Assembly: GCA_963377175.1 (NCBI GenBank)
Contig: CAUJNA010001611.1
Span: forward strand, 1-64,000
DNA: 64,000 bases
Source: Effrenium voratum
Taxonomy: Eukaryota > Sar > Dinophyceae > Suessiales > Symbiodiniaceae
Direction: 5' to 3'
Of the stretch, positions 8,441-16,382 are shown one piece after another. Each line of letters opens with the position of its first letter. Position 1 is the stretch's first letter. The notes below the pieces were generated by a model. It was not told the origin of the DNA. It made no database searches and worked only from the letters and a program-made list of their open reading frames with translations. The translations under genes were made by a program, and so were the position numbers.

Positions 8441-11222
8441 CGACCGGCATTGCATTCGCGACCTTCTTGAAAGTGCCGTTCGGGTACCATGCTCCAACGA
8501 TTGCCTCGCACATTTCACTCGGATAGAGAGCAGTCGTTGGGGTGACCGACCCCTCAATGCGTGCATGAAGGTATCCCTTCTCGTGCTTGCATTTCCGACC
8601 TGACAGCTCGTCAATGAGCTCCTTGGAGGTCGTCGCAACCTTCCACTGTTTCCTGATTGGCACACCGTCCTTATCCTGCATTCCGAAATCACAGCCGTCG
8701 AAATCTACGGTCTCGACATCAGGATCAGCAAGAAACCTCTGCATGAACGGTTGCTTCCATCCAAGACAGTGTCTAGGCCACTCAAATGCAACCCTGCCCC
8801 CTCCTCGCCTAACGGCTCGGGAGGCCCGCAGGAATGCCGCAAACATAACCTGAGAACTCCTTCTAAGATCATTCAGGTGTGATGCAAACTCAGCACCGTG
8901 GATTGAAAGGTTGACATACTGCCATGTACTCCACGGTCCGCACGGAATTGACGCCCACAGGTCACACCCAGGATTATCCTCGATGATCCCAATAAGCCGA
9001 ATAACGTCTTTGGCTTTGGTGATGTCAAATGAGCCAACGTGAACGCGAATTGCATCGCCTCCACACTCCATCATCACTGCGGACAAACGCGAATCAGGTT
9101 CACACGCAAACTCGATGAGGAGCTTGCGGCCAGGCGCTGGAGCAGCCGGGTCCCTCTCAGGATGTTCGCGGCGTCGTTCTTCCCTTAGGGATAACTCCCG
9201 TTCGGTTTGAACATACATCTCCCGAGACCGGGTAGACATCTGTCTCCAACTATCCGCATCAATTGAATTGGGTTTTCCGGTGCCTGCGTATGGCCGCTCA
9301 CGCCTATCGGCGGATTGGCCATAGTCGATCCTGTCTCCGTGCAGCTTATGGCCCTTCTTTGGACCTCCGGCAGGTTCGGCTCCTTCTTCCTTTGGCTTGA
9401 ACCTACCGTGGGGAGCACATCCCTTATCAAATAGGATGGTTACGCCAGTCCAAAAACCACGCGTGAAATGCCGATGATTGGGAGCATCGTGGTGACGATC
9501 ATCTCTCACCCAATTTCCAACGGCATCAAGCCCCCGCATGTGCGTGACCCTAACGGTGTCAAGCTCCTCATGCGAAGGACCACCTGGAGGAAGGTCCTCG
9601 TTAGTCGTCCCGAAGAACTTCTTCCGCACCTCAACGTGGATGCGATACCAGGCGCTGTCTTCGTCGTGCCGCTCCCAGTAATCTGAGACGCATGCGTCAC
9701 CACTCCCTTGGACAGCCTTGCTCTGAATGGCCCCATCAGACTTGGAAGAGCTACCGCCCCCCTCGTCCTGTTGGTCATCGTCATCATCATCAGGATCATC
9801 AAATCGACCTTCATCAAAATCGAATTCATCCCTGATCTTCTTACTCGGCTTCAGGTCGGCCCTTCGGTCAGCTAACGCCTCCCGAATGGTCCGAGTCCTA
9901 GCATCATAGGATGCCAACATCGGGAACACGTAGGGCTCCTCAGGGTTCTTCCAGATACGTTTGACCTGGTGTATACTTGGCTTCCTGAGACCCCTTTGGA
10001 TGTGCTCGAGGTCAGCAACGAGATAGTCGCCCTTCCACAGCCCCCCTGGTTCTAACCGATAGCCCAGAAATAGGCCTGGCTTGGAAGATGGAGCGAACTT
10101 CGGATCCTCCTCTATCTTGATGAAGTCCCGCTCTTTCTTCTCGGCGGGCAGGGCTGTGGTGACACTCGTCTCTTCAACCTCAACTTCATCAATGGGAACA
10201 AATTCCGGTCCATCGTTGCACTCGGGTTCGTACTCCTCGTTCTCATAGATCTCGGCCTCATCCTCATCGATCTGATCAAAATCACAGTCGAAATGAGTTT
10301 CTCCAGTCCATTCGTGGTTACCTCCACGGTTGTTTTCGGCCTGGAGCCAGTTTTCGTCAACAACGAATTCGGTCGACCCGTCAAGATAGTTGAGGACTGT
10401 GCTCCGCCTCCTGCCAAGGTCTTTGATCTTGACTGGACAGCTCGTCCCTATCGGGATAAAAAGCTCGGTTCGCGCTTCAACGTGGACGCGAGTGAGAACC
10501 TTCTCGTCTTCATTTGCGATCCAGTGGTCTCCTCCTTCATCAACGTCCTCTGAGTCGATCTTCCCAGCATGTTTGGAGTCGTTTTGGGCGTTTGGAACCC
10601 CCCCCATTCTATCCCTGCGAATCTTAGGAGCAATGGGGTAGAAGTCGACCAGACAACCAAACGGCAGAATGACTCCGCTGAAGTTCCCGTCACCGTGGCG
10701 TCGCATCCACGGTGATCCCTCACCGCGATTTTCAATATTCCTTGCCATGGAAAAATGCCTAACGGCAAATGGCCACCATCGAGGTTCAAATCCAGCTTGA
10801 CGCAGAAGCACTCGTGCCCCATGAAGAACAAGCTTAACCTTGTTCTCGATCAGGCCATTGGTCTTGGGCATACCCGGTGTAGAAAGCCGGTGCAATGCTC
10901 CAAGCGTAGTGACAGCATTCTTCAGCTCTGGAGCCTGGTCACTGTACACTAACTTCAGAGTTTGCCCCCCTGCAAACCTGCGAAATGCTTCCAGCGTATT
11001 GCTACGGGATCTGGATTGCACAGGAAGGACTTCGAGGTAGTCAGTGGCGAGGTCATAGAACACTATCGCGTCTGCCTCGCCATGAAAGCCTCGATCCTTC
11101 AATCCTCGCAACACCATCATGTCAGCAGTGGTGAGGTCCCCGAAACTCACTACGTCATGCGCAGCAGCACCACCTTTACGGCGAAGCTTGACATTCTCGG
11201 GCAGCCAGTATCTACCAGCCAC
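8169..11222 (-). CDS. Copia polyprotein: integrase, methyltransferase-like domain and dUTPase N-terminal half
   Basis: 1017 codons. The integrase core has catalytic candidates D29 (FGDLTTAD), D95 (LVYSDQAPELKNA) and E126 (KTNGLIENKVK), followed by PFAVRHFSMARN, usual for copia integrases; D95 and E126 are 31 apart rather than the common 36. The upstream HHCC zinc module is missing. An acidic linker carries SKPGLFLGYRLEPGGLWKGD. At about residues 695 to 830 a Rossmann-like start (LLIEFACEPDSRLS) precedes LWASIPCGPWSTWQYV and RVAFEWPRHCLGW; a Pro-Cys motif in this arrangement resembles cytosine-C5 methyltransferases. From about 934, PTRATSGSAGLDTYASEG is dUTPase motif 1 and IAPRSGLAVKN is motif 2. 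The frame breaks at about 8185 inside the dUTPase and resumes in the RT block. Confidence 0.88.
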   Translation of the reverse strand: MAGRYWLPENVKLRRKGGAAAHDVVSFGDLTTADMMVLRGLKDRGFHGEADAIVFYDLATDYLEVLPVQSRSRSNTLEAFRRFAGGQTLKLVYSDQAPELKNAVTTLGALHRLSTPGMPKTNGLIENKVKLVLHGARVLLRQAGFEPRWWPFAVRHFSMARNIENRGEGSPWMRRHGDGNFSGVILPFGCLVDFYPIAPKIRRDRMGGVPNAQNDSKHAGKIDSEDVDEGGDHWIANEDEKVLTRVHVEARTELFIPIGTSCPVKIKDLGRRRSTVLNYLDGSTEFVVDENWLQAENNRGGNHEWTGETHFDCDFDQIDEDEAEIYENEEYEPECNDGPEFVPIDEVEVEETSVTTALPAEKKERDFIKIEEDPKFAPSSKPGLFLGYRLEPGGLWKGDYLVADLEHIQRGLRKPSIHQVKRIWKNPEEPYVFPMLASYDARTRTIREALADRRADLKPSKKIRDEFDFDEGRFDDPDDDDDDQQDEGGGSSSKSDGAIQSKAVQGSGDACVSDYWERHDEDSAWYRIHVEVRKKFFGTTNEDLPPGGPSHEELDTVRVTHMRGLDAVGNWVRDDRHHDAPNHRHFTRGFWTGVTILFDKGCAPHGRFKPKEEGAEPAGGPKKGHKLHGDRIDYGQSADRRERPYAGTGKPNSIDADSWRQMSTRSREMYVQTERELSLREERRREHPERDPAAPAPGRKLLIEFACEPDSRLSAVMMECGGDAIRVHVGSFDITKAKDVIRLIGIIEDNPGCDLWASIPCGPWSTWQYVNLSIHGAEFASHLNDLRRSSQVMFAAFLRASRAVRRGGGRVAFEWPRHCLGWKQPFMQRFLADPDVETVDFDGCDFGMQDKDGVPIRKQWKVATTSKELIDELSGRKCKHEKGYLHARIEGSVTPTTALYPSEMCEAIVGAWYPNGTFKKVANAMPVEVDPVEQRWKKKPNTLYVSLDSEAAKIPTRATSGSAGLDTYASEGACIPAGGSGLVNTGISIEMPAGVYARIAPRSGLAVKNRIARRWGH

Positions 11223-11950
11223 CTCACCCCGCCGTATCCAACGGGTGCAGCAACCTTCTGAGTGTACTTCGGCTTTCGAACAACGCGATGTCCCCGCACA
11301 TCCCCAGGGTTGGTGTCGATGTCCTCGTCATCGTCTAAGAGCACTTGGGCGTGAACAGCCGCTGCTCTTATCAGAGCACTTTGAACCTCCCTAGCAATTT
11401 TCTTGCGCGAAGGGAACTTAATCGCATTTGGATGGCTGTATCCAGCCTCTCGGCAACGATTCACGACCCTGCCCGTGTTGTCATTCTCAATCGAGACAAC
11501 AAACACATCAGGAAGATCGGGAATCTTGACCCTGAGAGGTTCCCTACCGGGACCCTTCGGGAAGTACTTTTTCCTCCAGGACAGTACAACCTCCGCATCA
11601 TCGCAATACCAAAACGTCGTCTTGGTATCACTTCGTCTTGGGAGCCTCCTGAACAAGGTTGCTCGGCGATCACTAAAGTTCACCCCGATATCCTCGATCA
11701 CGGTCCCATTTGCGTCAACGGTCCGTCTCCAAATGACTTGGTCCCATTTAGGACCTCCACCGGTAGTACCGGAGAAGAACAACGCGCCTCGCTCGCTTTT
11801 CTCCCAACTGCTAACGCAAGGAGGGAGGCAACCCGGTGCAGACCCACCGGTAGCTGGGGCAACAGCCCACATAGCTGGACACGCCACAACATCACGGTTG
11901 GCCTCAGGGTAACGGCCCGCCCCGCCTAAAAATCCGTCAATCCTTGAGCG
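11150..11950 (-). CDS. Copia polyprotein: protease region
   Basis: The frame is open and protein-like from about 11950 (RIDGFLGGAGRYPEANRDVV) down to 11195. A long N-terminal part contains WYCDDAEVVLSWRKKYFP and EDIDTNPGDVRGHRVVRKPK. The retropepsin-type active site is GGVRWLVDTGCP at about 11190-11225: hydrophobic-hydrophobic-Asp-Thr-Gly, one half of a homodimeric aspartic protease that cleaves Gag-Pol. Only the first active-site strand is present; immediately after VDTGCP the frame changes and the integrase core follows within about 30 residues. The rest of the protease, including the C-terminal flap, and the pre-integrase zinc module therefore appear deleted. Confidence 0.75.
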   Translation of the reverse strand, partial: RSRIDGFLGGAGRYPEANRDVVACPAMWAVAPATGGSAPGCLPPCVSSWEKSERGALFFSGTTGGGPKWDQVIWRRTVDANGTVIEDIGVNFSDRRATLFRRLPRRSDTKTTFWYCDDAEVVLSWRKKYFPKGPGREPLRVKIPDLPDVFVVSIENDNTGRVVNRCREAGYSHPNAIKFPSRKKIAREVQSALIRAAAVHAQVLLDDDEDIDTNPGDVRGHRVVRKPKYTQKVAAPVGYGGVRWLVDTGCPRMSSFAVKVVLLRMT

Positions 11951-12200
11951 GGGCTGTCGAGACGCCTCGCCTCCCTATCGGGAGGACTGGGCGTGGGTGA
12001 CCTAGGGGTATCCCCCTCTTCATCCTCAACAACCGGACCAGCAGAAGTACGAGGCGTCATGGGCTTCGTTCCTGGTGGTGGCTTCTGATGAAGGTACTTG
12101 CATGGCTGAGCTGTGCACTTACCATACATCCAGTCGTAGCAGTATCCAAAGTACATCGGCTTGTCCCTAACGGGCCTATCGCCAGTCCTCGGGTAGAGGG
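11926..12200 (-). CDS. Gag-like nucleic-acid-binding segment, second CCCH finger
   Basis: In this frame PVRDKPMYFGYCYDWMYGKC opens a zinc finger of spacing C-X7-C-X4-C-X3-H (12091-12150), a close variant of the CCCH RNA-binding finger. A Pro/Thr/Glu-rich tail follows. It continues the first CCCH finger at 12229-12290 after a frame change near 12200, and a further change near 11950 leads into the protease block. Such fingers in Gag normally bind the element's RNA during particle assembly; here the CCCH type replaces the CCHC knuckle usual for copia. Confidence 0.65.
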
Positions 12201-12970
12201 TGCAGCTGGGTTCCTCGGGCTCTTGTCGTGCTCGAACTTGCAGTCCCGGCCATACTGGCACTTCCCAGTCTTCGTATACTCCCAGCATGCCCGATCAGCA
12301 GGCCCAGCAGGGGACTGTCTTCTTGGCGACTTGGGAGACGGTGTGCGCTTATCCCTCTGACTGCCTCTTCCAGGAGAAGCTCTGTCTCTCTGACTGCTCC
12401 TTCCGGGCGAAGATGATCTCGGCTTCCCGTCGGGTTTCCCATCCCTTCCGGACCTAACGGACCTTGAAGGGCTGGGATCACTCTTCCTGGCAAGTGGGTC
12501 GTACCGCCGCACTACACCGGGAGCACCAGGATGTCGATCCCTTTCACGGGATTGAGAGCCCGATCGTGACCTCTGCTCATGAAAGGTCTGGTACATCTGA
12601 AGCGTGTTCTGGCGCTTTTGCCATCGTTCGACACAGTCCTGACAAGCCTTATAAAGCCACGCGAATGACCTAACGGTCACATCGCGATCCCACCTCTCGA
12701 TGTCGGGCCGCATACAGCGTAGATGACGAACGTTCTCGATGAACACAGCTAACAGTACCCCATCATCGATCTTCTTCCTAATCCCAGAAATGAGATTGTC
12801 CCAGGTGCTCAGATAACTCCGGAGCCTTGCTTCATCATCAGAGTGACCTGTCTGCCGGCACTTGAGACTGGTCAACTCAGCAATCTTGAAGGTCTGGTCG
12901 TCCTCGACTCCAGTCTGCAGGTGGTTCAGCAGAAGCTTCAAGATCTGTCTCCCCTTGATACCCTGGGGGG
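12057..12970 (-). CDS. Gag-like core with first CCCH zinc finger
   Basis: Protein-like from about 12970 (GIKGRQILKLLLNHLQTGVE) to about 12200. The first 130 residues are helical with WDNLISGIRKKID, RCMRPDIERWDRDV and SFAWLYKACQDCVERWQ, in keeping with a Gag capsid-like region. An Arg/Ser/Pro-rich basic stretch (SRDRER, SPGRSSQRDRASPGRGSQR) precedes the finger CWEYTKTGKCQYGRDCKFEH, with ideal C-X8-C-X5-C-X3-H spacing (12229-12290). Translation after about 12200 is off-frame. The upstream junction lies at a run of six G on the plus strand (12965-12970), a typical indel or slippage site. Role inferred: genomic RNA binding and particle assembly. Confidence 0.7.
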
Positions 12971-14533
12971 ATTCATATTCTGAGCGGCTTCGGTCAGGCG
13001 ATTCATCTTGTCCCTAACAGCCCTGGTCTTGATGCACTCCCTGATAGCACTCGTGAAGTTTGAATCCAAAATCGGGTACTTGCAGGGTCCGCCAAGAGCA
13101 TCATAGTCAAGCCTCTCAGTCTCTGAAATCCACGCTAACGCGTAGTCAGAGTCAAAGCTGAAAGCATTCCTGACCCTCTCCTTGATCTCGGAAAGCCACT
13201 CCCGCAGCTTATCAGCTGTCGGCTCAGCAGGCAGCACGATCGTGTTGCACTTATGATGGAACCGATCCTTATCGACAACGGTGGAAATAAGAGCCCCTAT
13301 CGGGGTACATGAGGTAATCCTGCAACTTTCACACAGTCTAGCAGGCATAGGGCAGCAAACTTCACACGCCCTCATTCCACAACCAACGCAAGGAACAAGA
13401 GGGAAACCAGGCTCAGGGATCCTGCTACACTTAGTGCACCTGTCCCGTCCATCATCTCCCCTCAAGGCTTCAGGGAGAAGACCACCATCTCCCTGCCTAC
13501 CGGCACCATTCACACTATAGCCGAGGCTAAGACCTGGCCCAAGGTTACCACCGCTCGCAACACTTGAGGGGTAACCTGCAGCATTGCTAGACTGACTAAC
13601 GCCAGCGCCAACCCCTTGGTGACTAACGCCACCTCCGTAGGCAGGACCATAGAAGCTGGAACCACACTGATTGTTCCCAGCTCCTTGAGTATCAGCAGCA
13701 CTGCCATGGAACCCGGGTGCTCCACCAGGGTAACCCCCGGTAGGCGCCCCTCCACTCGGGCCGCCAGGGGGCCCAGCGGGACCTTGGCCTCCGCCAGGAT
13801 GTCCAGGACCTGGTGGTGGAAGTGGAGCATGTCCATGACCACCGCTTCCGCTCCCGCCTTGACCAGGTGGTCCGCCTTGCCCACCACCTCCCCCAGGAGG
13901 AGGAGGAGGGGGCGGTCCAGCTTGAGCGCGTTCATGCCGAATATTGCAGCGCGCGCATCGCTCAAGGCCGTCATCTCCAAAGTAACTGTGATTCTCACAG
14001 ACGTGGGTCCCACAATCCGTGCAGAAATACATGGAGACCTCCTGAGCATTCTTGCGACATGCCCAGCACTTCATTTTCAAAAACTGACAATTGCTACAGT
14101 CACCATCATCGCCCCGGCAAAGCCTGCAAAACTCACGATTGCAAGTAACACACGAAAATTCAGCGTCCGGGTGCCTACGGTCGTTGGGGTCATCGAGGGC
14201 ACAAATCTTTGGCGCACCTGGGCCACCGGCACCGGGAGCGCCTCTTGTGGCCGGTGCCGAGGCCTGTCCACGATCAGATGGAGCTCCAGGGGTCCTCCAC
14301 CTCTCGCCGGGACTCGGGACGTCGGCGCTAGCTCTGCTCCCAGGAGTCCTCCAGTCATCGCCGGGACTCTGGATATCGGCATGGGCCCTAATATCCCTAT
14401 TATCTCCTGGATGACGCTCTGGGTTCGGAGAGACGTCCCCGCTATCGCGGATCGGTCTATCCAGGTTCGGAGAGATGCTCCCGCTATCGCGGATTGGCCA
14501 TCCCTCGCACGCCCTGGCGGTGAATGCGACCTG
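12938..14533 (-). CDS. Gag-like Cys-rich zinc-binding segment
   Basis: The frame is open from a TGA at about 14535 down to 12938. It starts with tandem Ser/Pro/Gly peptide repeats (RDSGSISPN then RDSGDVSPN; GDDWRTPG then GERWRTPG). A Cys-rich block at about 13925-14160 has CVTCNREFCRLC, CSNCQF, KCWACRKN and FCTDCGTHVCENH, then RCARC, a double zinc module of the B-box/RING general type. A Pro/Gly-rich linker leads to a second cluster (13320-13445) with CTKCSR, CVGCGMRACEVCC and LCESC. A helical C-terminus follows. The competing frame 14077-14682 is mostly a shadow. No exact family is recognised; protein-protein or nucleic-acid binding is likely. Confidence 0.6.
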   Translation of the reverse strand, partial: QVAFTARACEGWPIRDSGSISPNLDRPIRDSGDVSPNPERHPGDNRDIRAHADIQSPGDDWRTPGSRASADVPSPGERWRTPGAPSDRGQASAPATRGAPGAGGPGAPKICALDDPNDRRHPDAEFSCVTCNREFCRLCRGDDGDCSNCQFLKMKCWACRKNAQEVSMYFCTDCGTHVCENHSYFGDDGLERCARCNIRHERAQAGPPPPPPPGGGGGQGGPPGQGGSGSGGHGHAPLPPPGPGHPGGGQGPAGPPGGPSGGAPTGGYPGGAPGFHGSAADTQGAGNNQCGSSFYGPAYGGGVSHQGVGAGVSQSSNAAGYPSSVASGGNLGPGLSLGYSVNGAGRQGDGGLLPEALRGDDGRDRCTKCSRIPEPGFPLVPCVGCGMRACEVCCPMPARLCESCRITSCTPIGALISTVVDKDRFHHKCNTIVLPAEPTADKLREWLSEIKERVRNAFSFDSDYALAWISETERLDYDALGGPCKYPILDSNFTSAIRECIKTRAVRDKMNRLTEAAQNMNPPRVSRGDRS

Positions 14534-14720
14534 TCAGGCAATCCCCGAGCCCTCCTGCTCCTGCTGTCACCCCTCTCCCTATCGGGATAAATGGGATGCC
14601 TGCCTGCACGAGAAGGATCGACCCTACCGGGCACATCCGGCAAAGTGTGATCGACCAAATCGACACCTCCGCCCGGCCTCACCGGAAGGCCAGTACCCCG
14701 GCCATTACCTTCTCCGGGAT
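14500..14720 (-). CDS. Gag-like Arg/Ser/Asp-rich linker
   Basis: A short stretch in a third frame (GRGTGLPVRPGGGVDLVDHT then YPDRERGDSRSRRARGLPDR) that bridges the coiled-coil block and the Cys-rich block. It is highly charged and probably disordered. Frame changes near 14700 and near 14500 are inferred because each neighbouring frame loses protein-like composition or meets a stop there. No function is assigned. Confidence 0.4.
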
Positions 14721-16382
14721 TCTGTGTCCTTGCCCCGCGAAAGCGTCGTATCCGACGTTCCGTCTCTCTCTAGGCTGTGGGAGATTCGCCTGATTGTCCT
14801 GGGCACCCTGAATAATGACAGCAGCTTCATCAACATGACCTTCGATTTCATAGAGCTGAGCCATGATCCTGTTGTTCATTCCATTAAGAGTACGCATGTT
14901 ACTCTCAACAGTGCTGATCCTCCGCATAGCGCCCTCAAGCGTACCCCTGAATGAGTCAATCTCACGCCTAACGGCAGACCGTGCTTGATCACTATTCGCA
15001 GGGAGACTGCGGATCTGTCTTCTGATGTCATCAAGAACTTGATTCAGAATTCCCGAACTCGCCTCGTACTGCTCAACACGGGATTTCAAGGTTTCAAACC
15101 TTGCAAGGATATCGTCATGGTCCCCATGGTGGCGTTGAGCTCCACGGGATAGATCCTGGATCTTTCGATTGACTTCGTCAATTGCTTCATGCCAGTCCTG
15201 CGGGGATACGGGCCCTGATGATCTATCGATCGCCTGTGAACCCCTTCCACTTTGCAGCCTCGACATCCGATTAGCGAGAAGGGTTTGCTCTTCATTGATG
15301 CCACCAATAGATTCGGAGGCCCACTTAGCAAACTTCTCGTGTTCGAGGAGAGCCTTCTCGAGCTTCAGGTTTAACTCCCTGAAATTCGCGTTCACCACAC
15401 TGCTACTGGCCCTATCGGACGGTTGCGCGACAGGATTCAAATTCCATTCACCTGCCGGCGTCCGCATCCCGACGGTCTTCTCTACCGAGAACATCCGTTT
15501 CTCGAGCTTTTCCAAGTCCTTAAGGATCTCATCCTCGGAAGCAGCATGGCTCCTGTGGACGGCCTCACGATTCTCTTGAATCACCTGACGAAGCCGATCA
15601 GTCGCGGCCTCATTGTCCTTAACAGATTCGTGAACCTCGTGGGAAAGTAGATTAATCCTCTGCTCCACGACTTCAGCCTGTTCATCGATGGCTTGCCTCA
15701 CAATGGCTTTGCTGTCGGGAATAACTTCCCTTGCAAACCGCTGAACTATCATTCGCATCCTCCCGGCATCAGATTGAGTCGCAACCTCAGCTGCCAGGCG
15801 ATCGACCTTGTCCTTCGTCTGTTGACTCTCGTCGCTCCATTCCCTTCGCATGGAACTCACTTGACCATTCAGTAACCTGATTTGGTCAGCAAAAATATGG
15901 AACGCCTTCGCGACTGAGCCAGAAACCTCACCCCTCTCGAGCATCTCCTGGATGTGCAAATCAAACACCTCCTTTGCCCTAGCGTCACCTGATTCGCCGG
16001 AAGACTGGGATCTGAGGGCGGGAGGAGTCGATATCTCGATCCTCTCAGGAGCCCCACTAGCCCCGGCATGTCTTCTGGGGTCATCTACGGGACAATCATC
16101 AATCCTGGATGGCCTACTCGGGGTAGATCCCCTTCTCCGGCTATCGCCAGATCGGGGATCAATGTTGGATGCACGTGACTCGGGGGTGGAGTGAATGTGA
16201 ACATCAGCAGGATCGGGCATCTCCTCATCCTGCAGAGTCAAGCCCATTGGTGAGGGGCTAGCCCTCCTCGCCTTCGACCTATCGGTCTCAATGGCGAGAG
16301 GTGACGGCCTCTTCGCAGAAACACTACGTTCCCTGGCGGTCGAGCCCCATTGAGGTGTGAACTCGTTGCTAGACCTAGCGTT
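14679..16382 (-). CDS. Gag-like coiled-coil segment
   Basis: The frame is open from a TGA at 16383-16385. It begins SNEFTPQWGSTARERSVSAK, well upstream of the ATG at 16247 (MGLTLQDEEMPDP), which is therefore not the likely start. Residues from about 15990 down to 14800 are strongly helical with heptad character: DLHIQEMLERGEVSGSVAKA, SSMRREWSDESQQTKDKVDR, DEQAEVVEQRINLLSHEVHE, KLEKRMFSVEKTVG. This is in keeping with an oligomerising coiled coil. It continues the N-terminal block after a change near 16375 and passes into the next near 14700. In retroelements a coiled coil near the N-terminus of Gag supports multimerisation; this role is inferred. Confidence 0.6.
   Translation of the reverse strand, partial: NARSSNEFTPQWGSTARERSVSAKRPSPLAIETDRSKARRASPSPMGLTLQDEEMPDPADVHIHSTPESRASNIDPRSGDSRRRGSTPSRPSRIDDCPVDDPRRHAGASGAPERIEISTPPALRSQSSGESGDARAKEVFDLHIQEMLERGEVSGSVAKAFHIFADQIRLLNGQVSSMRREWSDESQQTKDKVDRLAAEVATQSDAGRMRMIVQRFAREVIPDSKAIVRQAIDEQAEVVEQRINLLSHEVHESVKDNEAATDRLRQVIQENREAVHRSHAASEDEILKDLEKLEKRMFSVEKTVGMRTPAGEWNLNPVAQPSDRASSSVVNANFRELNLKLEKALLEHEKFAKWASESIGGINEEQTLLANRMSRLQSGRGSQAIDRSSGPVSPQDWHEAIDEVNRKIQDLSRGAQRHHGDHDDILARFETLKSRVEQYEASSGILNQVLDDIRRQIRSLPANSDQARSAVRREIDSFRGTLEGAMRRISTVESNMRTLNGMNNRIMAQLYEIEGHVDEAAVIIQGAQDNQANLPQPRERRNVGYDAFAGQGHRIPEKVMAGVLAFR

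Noticed and set aside
13616..14590. 324-codon plus-strand frame
   Set aside because: It is antisense to the Gag-like Cys-rich block, whose Cys spacing shows the real frame is on the minus strand.
14077..14682. 201-codon minus-strand frame as a whole gene
   Set aside because: Only its first third is protein-like; from about 14500 the alternative frame carries the peptide repeats and continues into the Cys cluster.
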